Of a DNA stretch of 9,341 nucleotides, positions 1-5,147 are shown piece after piece. Positions within the stretch are counted from its first letter, which is position 1; each line of letters starts with the position of its first letter. The translations under genes and the position numbers were made by a program. Source of the DNA: Massilia sp. UBA2604 (GTDB lineage Bacteria; Pseudomonadota; Gammaproteobacteria; Burkholderiales; Burkholderiaceae_D); assembly GCA_002339265.1 (NCBI GenBank), contig DDKG01000047.1, positions 4,746 through 14,086 on the forward strand, read 5' to 3'. The notes under the pieces are model-generated. The model searched no databases and was not told the DNA's origin. It saw only the letters and a list, made by a program, of their open reading frames with translations.

Positions 1-21
1 GCGGCCCCACCAAGTGGCCGC
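1..21. repeat. Short GC-rich inverted repeat downstream of flhD
   Basis: GCGGCC at 1-6 and GGCCGC at 16-21 are perfect inverted copies separated by 9 bases, at the extreme left edge and 9 bp past the flhD stop codon. It could be an RNA hairpin in the flhD-flhC junction that affects mRNA stability or coupling. The window edge cuts off the context and there is no U-tract in view, so a terminator call is not supported. Confidence 0.3.
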
Positions 22-30
22 TGGCAGGGA

Positions 31-348
31 TTATACGATCTCTTCGACCGGCTGGCCCGCCATCAGGATGGCAGCGTGCGATTGCGCCAGGCTGCGTTCC
101 TTGGTGTGGCTGGTCAGCATGCCCAGGATCGCGGTGTCGTCGAAGCGGAAGCGGGCCAGCATCATGTTGCCGCCGGCGAGCTTCAGGATCTGGGCATTGC
201 TCATGCCTTCGATCAGGTCGGCGATCTCGGCCGACACGCCAAGGCGGAAGATGGCGGTGACTTTATCGGCACGAATCATCTGCTGGGCCAGCATCAGGTA
301 GCTCAGGTTTGCGTCGCGAATCTCAGCCATCATGTCGTTCATCGTCAT
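31..348 (-). CDS. flhD: Flagellar transcriptional activator FlhD
   Basis: The product is FlhD, 105 residues, one subunit of the FlhD4C2 complex that activates class 2 flagellar promoters. Recognition rests on the FlhD core: NLSYLMLAQQMIRADK at about residues 14-29, AIFRLG at 32-37, and RFRFDD at 66-71. E. coli FlhD has 116 residues and aligns without gaps through residue 70; this protein is shorter at the C-terminus. E. coli Cys65, which forms an intersubunit disulfide, is alanine here. The start at 346-348 is preceded on the minus strand by GGAG with a 7-base spacer, a good ribosome binding site; a second in-frame ATG two codons later is less well spaced. flhC is expected directly downstream, beyond the left edge. 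Transcription would start somewhere in the long divergent region shared with kynU. Confidence 0.95.
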   Translation of the reverse strand: MTMNDMMAEIRDANLSYLMLAQQMIRADKVTAIFRLGVSAEIADLIEGMSNAQILKLAGGNMMLARFRFDDTAILGMLTSHTKERSLAQSHAAILMAGQPVEEIV

Positions 349-426
349 CTTCTCTCTCCGTTGGTTGTTTCGGCGTTGTTTGTGTTGCCGACGAGATAGA
401 TTCTGACTGTGGGGAAACTTTTCAGG

Positions 427-616
427 AATTGGACAAAACCTGTATTTGGGATAGGCGAACGACGAGGGAGAGCCGTAGGAGTTTGTCTGACAAACGCCTC
501 TGGCTCCCTATGAAAACCCACGGAAAAATCGGGCTGAAACGGCGCCGGGAAGCACCTTGATTTAGGTCTACGTCAGACTCGGTCTGTCGCAGATTCACTA
601 CAGGTTTTGCTGAATT
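427..616. repeat. Inverted pair of 18-bp sites bracketing a palindrome
   Basis: The sequence TACAGGTTTTGNNNAATT occurs on the plus strand at 599-616 and on the minus strand at 427-444. The first 11 bases and the AATT are identical; only the three middle bases differ (15 of 18 match). The copies face each other in inverted orientation, about 155 bp apart, and flank the 45-bp palindrome at 465-509. This could be a paired operator for a looping regulator of flhD, or the ends of a decayed 190-bp miniature element. No target-site duplication is evident outside the arms. Confidence 0.6.
465..509. repeat. 45-bp interrupted palindrome upstream of flhD
   Basis: The core GTTTGTC-T-GACAAAC (481-495) is a perfect 7-1-7 palindrome. 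It extends outward imperfectly: AGGGAG at 465-470 pairs with CTCCCT at 504-509, and CC and AGG blocks also pair, giving 18 paired positions with a 2-base bulge on the left arm. It lies about 117-161 bp upstream of the flhD start. A dyad with a one-base centre suits a dimeric DNA-binding regulator better than an RNA hairpin, because a one-base loop cannot close. Regulator identity is unknown. Confidence 0.6.
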
Positions 617-676
617 TACTGTCGGAAACTCAGAAATTTCCGTTTTCTTGTGTGTGCACTTGTTGCTTTTATGCAC

Positions 677-840
677 TTCACTCATCCATTAACGGCAGCC
701 TGCAGGCGGACTTTAGGGCTGTTTGAAAATATTTTTTGATATTTTTTCGACGCCTTTCCGTCCTTCTGACTCGTTATCGGACAGCTCATCAGGAACTTTA
801 GGGTCGGATGCAAAAATATTTCAAAAAAATTTCGTTACCC
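677..840. repeat. Diverged direct duplication with A/T tracts upstream of kynU
   Basis: Two copies of a 70-80 bp segment lie in tandem. The perfect anchor ACTTTAGGG occurs at 710-718 and 795-803, 85 bp apart. Upstream of each are matching blocks in the same order (CTTC, ACTC, TTA, CGG, CAGC, CAGG). Downstream of each is an equally long A/T-rich tail of 24 bases that ends in TTTCG. The tails are rich in A and T runs that could bend DNA or bind an H-NS or Lrp/AsnC-type protein. The copies are too diverged to be recent. Binding is inference only. Confidence 0.5.
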
Positions 841-951
841 CATTTAATGCTGTAACGGCAACATTCGGCTGCCGATGGACGATGGAACTTGCTACACTGC
901 CGACCTGCACGCATTCTTGAAGCGTCAACTATCTATATATATGGAACCGGC

Positions 952-2241
952 ATGACCGCACCCACCACCACCCGCGCCGATTGCCTGGCGCGCGACGCGC
1001 ATGATCCGCTGGCCGGGCTGCGCACCCGCTTCGACCTGCCCGAGGGCGTCATCTACCTGGACGGCAACTCGCTCGGCGCCCGTCCGCGCGCTGCCCTGGC
1101 CCGCGCCCAGGAGGTAGTGGCGCAGGAATGGGGAACCGACCTGATCAAGAGCTGGAACACGGCCGGCTGGTTCGACATGCCCAAGCGCCTGGGCGACCGC
1201 CTGGCCCCGCTGGTCGGCGCCGCTCCCGGCGAGGTGGCCGTCACCGACACCACCTCGCTCAACCTGTTCAAGGCGCTGGCCGCCGCGCTGCGTATCCAGT
1301 CCGAAGGCGCCAGCGCGGCTCGCCGCGGTGGCGACCGCCGCGGTGGCGACCGCCGCACCATCGTCACCGAACGCAGCAACTTCCCGACCGATATCTATAT
1401 GGCCGAAGGCCTGAGCCGCTGGCTGGAGCGTGGCTACCGGGTGCGCCTGGTCGACAGCGTGGACGAGATCCCGGCCGCGCTCGATGCCGATTGCGCAGTG
1501 CTGATGCTCACCCATGTCAACTACCGCACCGGCTACCAGCACGACATGGCCGCCCTGACCCGCCTGGCGCACGAAGCCGGGGCGCTGGCGGTCTGGGACC
1601 TGGCCCATTCGGCGGGCGCGGTACCGGTCGACCTGCATGCCGCCGGCGCCGACTTCGCCGTCGGCTGCACCTATAAATACCTGAACGGCGGGCCGGGCGC
1701 ACCGGCCTTCATCTGGGTGCCGCACAAGCACCAGGCACGGTTCGACCACCCGCTGTCGGGCTGGTGGGGCCACGCCAGCCCGTTCGCGATGGCGCCGGCC
1801 TTCGCCCCGGTGGCCGGCATCGGCCGCGCCCTATGCGGCACGCAACCCATCGTCTCGCTGGCGCTGGTCGAATGCGGCCTGGAGATCTTCGAGGCGACCG
1901 ACATGGCGGCGCTGCGCGCCAAGTCGCTGGCCTTGACCGACCTGTTCATCGACCTGGTCGAGCGCCGCTGCGCCGGCCATCCGCTGGGCCTGGTGACGCC
2001 GCGCGAGCACGCGCGCCGCGGCAGCCAGGTCAGCTTCACCCACCCGCACGGCTATGCGGTCATGGCCGCTTTGATCGCGCGCGGCGTGATCGGCGACTAC
2101 CGCGAACCCGAGATCATGCGCTTCGGCTTCACGCCGCTGTGTACAAGCTTCGCCGACGTCTGGGATGCGGTGGAGATCCTGAAGGACATCCTGGACCGCA
2201 AGGCCTACGACGTCGACGCCGCCCGCGGCCTTGTCACGTAG
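952..2241 (+). CDS. kynU: Kynureninase
   Basis: KynU is a PLP-dependent, fold-type I enzyme that cleaves L-kynurenine to anthranilate and alanine in tryptophan catabolism. With the start at 952 the protein has 429 residues, slightly longer than the usual 415-420. Visible signatures are YLDGNSLG near the N-terminus, [15 protein letters not shown] with Asp216 and His219 for cofactor binding, and [11 protein letters not shown] with the PLP lysine at Lys242. The 26- and 23-residue distances from Asp and His to the lysine match my recollection of Pseudomonas fluorescens kynureninase. The extra length is partly explained by an in-frame duplication giving RRGGD twice at residues 124-133. An upstream in-frame start at 889 adds 21 residues before the conserved start and is unlikely. 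The ribosome binding site is weak. kynA follows 54 bp downstream. Confidence 0.95.
   Translation: MTAPTTTRADCLARDAHDPLAGLRTRFDLPEGVIYLDGNSLGARPRAALARAQEVVAQEWGTDLIKSWNTAGWFDMPKRLGDRLAPLVGAAPGEVAVTDTTSLNLFKALAAALRIQSEGASAARRGGDRRGGDRRTIVTERSNFPTDIYMAEGLSRWLERGYRVRLVDSVDEIPAALDADCAVLMLTHVNYRTGYQHDMAALTRLAHEAGALAVWDLAHSAGAVPVDLHAAGADFAVGCTYKYLNGGPGAPAFIWVPHKHQARFDHPLSGWWGHASPFAMAPAFAPVAGIGRALCGTQPIVSLALVECGLEIFEATDMAALRAKSLALTDLFIDLVERRCAGHPLGLVTPREHARRGSQVSFTHPHGYAVMAALIARGVIGDYREPEIMRFGFTPLCTSFADVWDAVEILKDILDRKAYDVDAARGLVT
1321..1356 (+). repeat. In-frame 15-bp tandem duplication inside kynU
   Basis: CGCCGCGGTGGCGAC occurs twice in perfect tandem (1321-1335 and 1336-1350), followed by the first 6 bases of a third copy. 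Being 15 bp, it keeps frame and inserts a second RRGGD at residues 124-133, just before the conserved TERSNFPTD strand. The perfect identity of the copies suggests a recent slippage event in a surface linker. Confidence 0.9.
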
Positions 2242-2242
2242 G

Positions 2243-2263
2243 GTGGGCGGCTTTGCCGTCCAC
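2243..2263. repeat. REP-like palindrome between kynU and kynA
   Basis: GTGGGCGGC (2243-2251), the loop TTT, then GCCGTCCAC (2255-2263) form a 9-bp stem with one G-U wobble. It starts two bases after the kynU stop. The surrounding GTAGGGTGGGC...CCACGCG pattern resembles dispersed intergenic palindromes I associate with Oxalobacteraceae; that family assignment is from memory. In the kynU-kynA transcript it would be a hairpin that could protect the 3' end of kynU mRNA. There is no U-tract, so it is unlikely to be a full terminator. Confidence 0.6.
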
Positions 2264-2295
2264 GCGTCGATTGTTACAACCCGAACGACCACACC

Positions 2296-3141
2296 ATGAC
2301 CGACACAAGCAAAGAGCAGCCCGCCGAATGGCACGGCGCCAAAATGGACTTCAAGGAAGCCATGAGCTACGGCGACTACCTGGGCCTGGACCAGATCCTG
2401 AACGCCCAGCATCCGCGCTCGCCCAACCACAACGAGCTGCTGTTCATCGTCCAGCACCAGACCAGCGAACTGTGGATCAAGCTGATGCTGCACGAGCTGC
2501 AGGCGGTGCGGCGCCACATCCGCGAAGGCAACCTGCCGCCCGCCTTCAAGATGCTGGCGCGGGTGGCGCGCATCATGGACCAGCTGGTGCACGCCTGGGA
2601 CGTGCTGGCCACCATGACCCCGCCCGAATACACGGCGATCCGCCCCTACCTGGGCGCCTCGTCGGGATTCCAGTCCTTCCAGTACCGCGAACTAGAGTTC
2701 ATCCTCGGGAACAAGAACTCGGCCCTGCTGGCGGTGCACGAAAAGTCGCCCGACGCCCACGCCCTGCTGGAGCGCGAACTCGCGCTGCCCTCGATCTACG
2801 ACGAGGCGGTGATGCTGCTGGCGCGCAGCGGCCTCCATATCGATCCGGCGCGCCTGGACGCCGACTGGACCGGGCCGACCCGCGCCGACGACTCGGTCAA
2901 GGCGGCCTGGCTGCAGGTGTATGGCGATACCGAGCGCCACTGGGCGCTGTACGAGCTGGCCGAGAAGCTGGTCGACCTGGAGACCGCCTTCCGCTTCTGG
3001 CGCTTCCGCCACGTCAGCACGGTCGAGCGCATCATCGGCTTCAAGACCGGCACCGGCGGCACCGCCGGCGTGAGCTACCTGCGCAAGATGCTGGACGTGG
3101 TGCTGTTCCCCGAACTGTTCGCGCTGCGCACCGAACTGTAA
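2296..3141 (+). CDS. kynA: Tryptophan 2,3-dioxygenase
   Basis: KynA is a cytoplasmic haem enzyme that oxidises L-tryptophan to N-formylkynurenine, the first step of the kynurenine pathway. The 281-residue protein aligns almost gap-free with Xanthomonas campestris TDO. Phe50 and His54 in [13 protein letters not shown] match Xc Phe51 and His55; Tyr112 and Arg116 in PPEYTAIR match Tyr113 and Arg117 at the substrate site; His239 in [14 protein letters not shown] matches the proximal haem ligand His240; and Thr253 in TGTGGT matches Thr254. All key residues are present, so the enzyme should be active. The start at 2296 leads directly into the conserved region, but the ribosome binding site is poor, suggesting dependence on the kynU message or a weak start. 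kynB (formamidase) is not adjacent. Confidence 0.97.
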   Translation: MTDTSKEQPAEWHGAKMDFKEAMSYGDYLGLDQILNAQHPRSPNHNELLFIVQHQTSELWIKLMLHELQAVRRHIREGNLPPAFKMLARVARIMDQLVHAWDVLATMTPPEYTAIRPYLGASSGFQSFQYRELEFILGNKNSALLAVHEKSPDAHALLERELALPSIYDEAVMLLARSGLHIDPARLDADWTGPTRADDSVKAAWLQVYGDTERHWALYELAEKLVDLETAFRFWRFRHVSTVERIIGFKTGTGGTAGVSYLRKMLDVVLFPELFALRTEL

Positions 3142-3149
3142 GAGGCACG

Positions 3150-3174
3150 GCGCGCCCGGGACCGCGGGCCGCGC
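3150..3174 (+). terminator. GC-rich hairpin after kynA (weak terminator candidate)
   Basis: GCGCG (3150-3154) pairs with CGCGC (3170-3174), and CCCG (3155-3158) with CGGG (3165-3168), with C3169 bulged and a 6-base loop. It starts 9 bp after the kynA stop. No U-run follows, so it may only stabilise the 3' end, or work together with Rho. Confidence 0.35.
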
Positions 3175-3177
3175 ACC

Positions 3178-3243
3178 GAGCACGTGAGTCCCGCACACTG
3201 AGCACGTCAGTCCCGCACACTTTGCCCGTCATTCCCGCGGAGG
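3178..3243. repeat. Three phased 22-bp repeats running into a dRS3-like element
   Basis: Two 22-bp copies (3178-3199 and 3200-3221) differ at one position. A third, degenerate copy (3222-3243, 14 of 22 matches) continues in exact 22-bp phase and is itself the 5' end of the paired inverted element. The shared core is CGTCA-TCCCGC-like. This suggests that partial copies of the element's arm were tandemly duplicated upstream and then drifted. Confidence 0.65.
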
Positions 3244-3330
3244 CGGGAATCCAAGTATGCATGCGCCCCACCTCAGTTCGACCGAGCCACGAAGCAAAGG
3301 CCTTGGGTTCCCGCCTCCGCGGGAACGACG
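3227..3330. repeat. Paired dRS3-like inverted repeat element, copy A
   Basis: Two 29-bp arms, 3227-3255 and 3302-3330, are inverted copies with 27 of 29 matches, separated by 46 bp. Each arm contains its own 20-bp palindrome with an 8-4-8 layout: ATTCCCGC-GGAG-GCGGGAAT (3231-3250) and GTTCCCGC-CTCC-GCGGGAAC (3307-3326). The first fits the ATTCCC-N8-GGGAAT pattern of neisserial dRS3 repeats, which bound small intergenic mosaic elements there. A related copy lies at 7475-7564. It contains no gene and is probably a non-autonomous dispersed repeat. Confidence 0.85.
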
Positions 3331-3356
3331 TGCGAGGGCCGCGGGATGGAGGTCAT

Positions 3357-3419
3357 GTGCCAACGGTGCCAACGGTGCCAACGGTGCCAACGGTGCCAAC
3401 GGTGCCAACGGTGCCAACG
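3357..3419. repeat. Seven perfect copies of a 9-bp tandem repeat
   Basis: GTGCCAACG is repeated seven times without any mismatch (3357-3419), between paired element A and the acyltransferase start 47 bp further on. Perfect identity implies recent expansion and probable length variation between strains. A 9-bp unit keeps reading frame, so it cannot act as an on/off frame switch. Changes in copy number would alter the distance between anything bound upstream and the promoter near 3450. Confidence 0.95.
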
Positions 3420-3448
3420 GCCCGGCTGGCGTCGCCTTCGGCCCGTTT

Positions 3449-3466
3449 TGCATTAATATAAACGCC
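3449..3466 (+). promoter_or_regulatory. Possible -10 element next to the acyltransferase start
   Basis: TTAATATAA within 3449-3466 is a short A/T island in GC-rich DNA, with TAATAT at 3454-3459 resembling a -10 hexamer (TG at 3449-3450 is near an extended -10 position). No good -35 is seen. A start site about 7 bases downstream would fall at or beside the ATG at 3467, giving a leaderless or nearly leaderless mRNA, consistent with the absence of a Shine-Dalgarno sequence there. This is a prediction only. Confidence 0.35.
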
Positions 3467-4609
3467 ATGCGCGCCGCCCCCTCCCCCCTCGACCAGCCGT
3501 TCTCGGTCTACCTCGACCTGGTCCGCTTCCTGGCGGCGCTGGCGGTCGTGGCGATGCACATGCGCCAGTTCGGCCTGGTCGAAGCACCCGGCGCCGACCT
3601 CCTGACCCTGCTCGGACGCGAGGCCGTGATGGCCTTCTTCGTGCTGTCGGGCTTCGTGATCGCCTACACCACCGAACAGCGCCGCCCGAGCGCGCGCGAC
3701 TATGCGCTGGCGCGCGCCGCCCGCATCTATTCGGTGGCGCTGCCGGTGCTGCTGCTGGCCTTCGCCTGCGCCAGCCTGGTGCGCGGCCACCTGATGACCG
3801 GCATGGACCTGCACTATCAGCTGGCCAAGCCCTGGTTCTACATCCCCTTCCACCTGCTGTTCCTGGGCGACCTGTGGTCCCTGTCCGAAGTGCCGCCCTG
3901 GCTCGGCCCCTGGTGGTCGCTCAACTACGAGGTCTGGTACTACGTGCTGTTCGGCGTCGCCTGCTACGTGCGCGGAGCGTGGCGGCTGCCGGCCCTTGGC
4001 CTGGTGCTGGCCGTCATGGGCCTCAAACTGTGGCTGCTGCTGCCGGTCTGGCTGGCCGGGGTCGCGCTCTACCATTGGCAGGCGCGCCATACGCTGGCAT
4101 GCGGCCTGGCCCGCCTGGGCTGGATCGCCAGCCTGGTCCTGCTGGTGGTCTACGAAGCCAGCGGGATCGAGGAAGCCCTGCGCGCGGCCGGCCGTGCATC
4201 CTGGCTCGGGCAAGCCTTCGCGCTGGGGAATGCCGACCGCTTCCTGGCCGACTATGTGTTCGGCCTGATAGTGTGCCTGAATTTCGCCTGCGCGCGTTTC
4301 GCCCGCTTCGACGCCCTGCTGCGCGTCGCGCCGCCGATCCGGCGCCTGGCCTCGTATACCCTGACGCTCTACCTGTCGCACGCGCTGGTGCTGATCGCCT
4401 GGCCCGCGCTGTATCCGCACGACCCGGGCAGCGTGACGGACCTGCTGGCCTTGGGCCTGGCCGTCGCCGTCGCCACCGCCGTCCTCGGCCTGCTGACCGA
4501 GCAGCGCAGGGACGTGTTCCGGCGCCTGCTCGCGCGCCTGGCGCCGGTACGGCGCCCTGCACGCCTGGCGCCCGCCGCCCCATTCAAGGAGAAGCAAGAT
4601 GAAGTGTGA
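3467..4609 (+). CDS. Acyltransferase family 3 (OafA/YrhL-like) membrane protein
   Basis: This is a 380-residue polytopic inner-membrane protein of the acyltransferase-3 family, whose members transfer acyl groups, often O-acetyl, to sugars of lipopolysaccharide, exopolysaccharide or other envelope glycans. The start at 3467 is followed at once by the family signature FSVYLDLVRFLAALAVVAMH, containing the conserved catalytic-type His31, then REAVMAFFVLSGFVIAYTT. A conserved LNYEVWYYVLFG segment and a C-terminal LTLYLSHALVL helix follow, with about ten hydrophobic segments overall. The frame stays open upstream to 3257, but that stretch is repeat DNA and not family-like. There is no ribosome binding site, so initiation may be leaderless. 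The stop overlaps the next gene by 11 bp, making it the first gene of a coupled block. The substrate cannot be inferred. Confidence 0.9.
   Translation: MRAAPSPLDQPFSVYLDLVRFLAALAVVAMHMRQFGLVEAPGADLLTLLGREAVMAFFVLSGFVIAYTTEQRRPSARDYALARAARIYSVALPVLLLAFACASLVRGHLMTGMDLHYQLAKPWFYIPFHLLFLGDLWSLSEVPPWLGPWWSLNYEVWYYVLFGVACYVRGAWRLPALGLVLAVMGLKLWLLLPVWLAGVALYHWQARHTLACGLARLGWIASLVLLVVYEASGIEEALRAAGRASWLGQAFALGNADRFLADYVFGLIVCLNFACARFARFDALLRVAPPIRRLASYTLTLYLSHALVLIAWPALYPHDPGSVTDLLALGLAVAVATAVLGLLTEQRRDVFRRLLARLAPVRRPARLAPAAPFKEKQDEV
4586..4591 (+). promoter_or_regulatory. Shine-Dalgarno for the RBBP9/YdeN-like hydrolase
   Basis: AAGGAG at 4586-4591 lies 7 bases before the ATG at 4599, inside the last codons of the acyltransferase gene. 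It is the strongest ribosome binding site of the block and fixes the hydrolase start. Confidence 0.85.
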
Positions 4610-5147
4610 TGTCCTGATCCTGCCCGGCCTGTGGAATTCCGGCCCGCGCCACTGGCAATCGCTGTGGCATGAACGCAACCCGCACTGGCGCCGCGCCGCG
4701 CACCGCGACTGGACCAATCCCCATTGCGACGAATGGGTGGCCGAGCTGGACGCCGCCATCGCCGACTGCCAGGGCGCGCCGATCCTGGTGGCGCACAGCC
4801 TGGGCTGCATGCTGGTCGCGCACTGGGCGCTGTCCGGCTCCCCGCTCAAGGTGGCCGGCGCCTTCCTGGTCGCGCCGAGCGATGTCGAGGCGCCGACCTA
4901 TCCGGCCGAGCTCAATTGCTGGGCCCCGATCCCGCTACAGCCACTGCCCTTCCCCAGCCTGGTGGTCGGCAGCGCCAACGATCCCTTTTCCAGCATCGAG
5001 CGCACCGGCGCCTTCGCCGGCGCCTGGGGCAGCCGTCTGGTCGAGATCGGAGACGCCGGCCATTTGAATACCGACTCGGGCCACGGCGAATGGCCCGAGG
5101 GCCTGCGCCTGCTGGAGCAGTTCTGCGACGAGGTGTCGGGCGCATGA
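4599..5147 (+). CDS. RBBP9/YdeN-family serine hydrolase (alpha/beta fold)
   Basis: This 182-residue cytoplasmic protein belongs to the small alpha/beta hydrolases related to human RBBP9 and Bacillus YdeN. The N-terminal strand reads VLILPGLWNSGPRHWQSLW, with the family's PG-x-x-x-S and HWQ pattern. The nucleophile is Ser67 in VAHSLGC, with a probable Asp128 in GSANDPF and His155 in GDAGHLN, and the N-terminal part has the WVAELDAAI segment typical of the family. All triad residues are present. Physiological substrates of bacterial members are largely unknown. It overlaps the acyltransferase gene by 11 bp and the next gene by 4 bp, so translation is probably coupled. It should not be called kynurenine formamidase: bacterial KynB is an unrelated metal enzyme, and the eukaryotic alpha/beta type carries an HGG motif that is absent here. 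Confidence 0.9.
   Translation: MKCDVLILPGLWNSGPRHWQSLWHERNPHWRRAAHRDWTNPHCDEWVAELDAAIADCQGAPILVAHSLGCMLVAHWALSGSPLKVAGAFLVAPSDVEAPTYPAELNCWAPIPLQPLPFPSLVVGSANDPFSSIERTGAFAGAWGSRLVEIGDAGHLNTDSGHGEWPEGLRLLEQFCDEVSGA

Larger units (their letters stand above)
349..951. other. Divergent flhD-kynU control region without genes
   Basis: About 600 bp separate the divergent starts of flhD and kynU. No reading frame here resembles a protein family, and base composition is clearly more AT-rich than the flanking genes, especially 720-850, which has runs of A and T. The region is structured: an inverted pair of 18-bp sites (427-444 and 599-616), a 45-bp interrupted palindrome (465-509), smaller inverted repeats (CAGAC-TCG-GTCTG at 574-586; CGGAAA-N8-TTTCCG at 623-642), and a diverged direct duplication (about 677-840). 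I found no convincing sigma-70 promoter for either gene. A long, structured control region fits flhDC, which integrates many signals in enterobacteria, but no specific regulator can be named from sequence. Confidence 0.8.

Noticed and set aside
623..642. Terminator formed by CGGAAA-N8-TTTCCG followed by TTTTC
   Set aside because: The stem is short and AT-rich, and no gene transcribed on the plus strand ends upstream, so there is nothing for it to terminate.
422..685. 87-codon minus-strand frame in the flhD-kynU gap
   Set aside because: Its composition is unlike coding DNA of this genome, and it overlaps the palindromes and inverted sites without any recognisable domain.
723..920. 65-codon plus-strand frame upstream of kynU
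   Set aside because: It lies in AT-rich duplicated noncoding DNA, has no ribosome binding site and no family resemblance.
889..951. Upstream in-frame start for kynureninase
   Set aside because: The extra 21 residues do not resemble the family, and the ATG at 952 gives the usual N-terminus; the ATG at 941 is out of frame.
925..1773. Long open frame on the minus strand opposite kynU
   Set aside because: It mirrors the GC-rich kynU codons, has low-complexity Arg/Gly/Ala composition and no recognisable family, while kynU has all catalytic residues.
3357..3419. CRISPR array or replication iterons
   Set aside because: The 9-bp units are directly contiguous with no spacers, too short for CRISPR, and no rep, dnaA-box cluster or cas gene is present.
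3357..3419. Sigma-54 promoter on the minus strand (TTGGCAC repeats)
   Set aside because: The reverse complement gives repeated TGGCAC, but the GC of the next unit falls 10 bases, not 12, from the GG, so the -24/-12 spacing is wrong; no minus-strand gene follows.
3353..4849. 498-codon open frame on the minus strand opposite the acyltransferase and hydrolase
   Set aside because: It runs antisense across two clear genes and through the 9-bp repeat, is rich in Gln, Gly, Arg and His, and matches no family; it is a by-product of high GC.
4599..5147. Replacement kynurenine formamidase
   Set aside because: The protein fits RBBP9/YdeN hydrolases and lacks the HGG motif of eukaryotic alpha/beta-type formamidases; proximity to kyn genes alone is not enough to assign this role.
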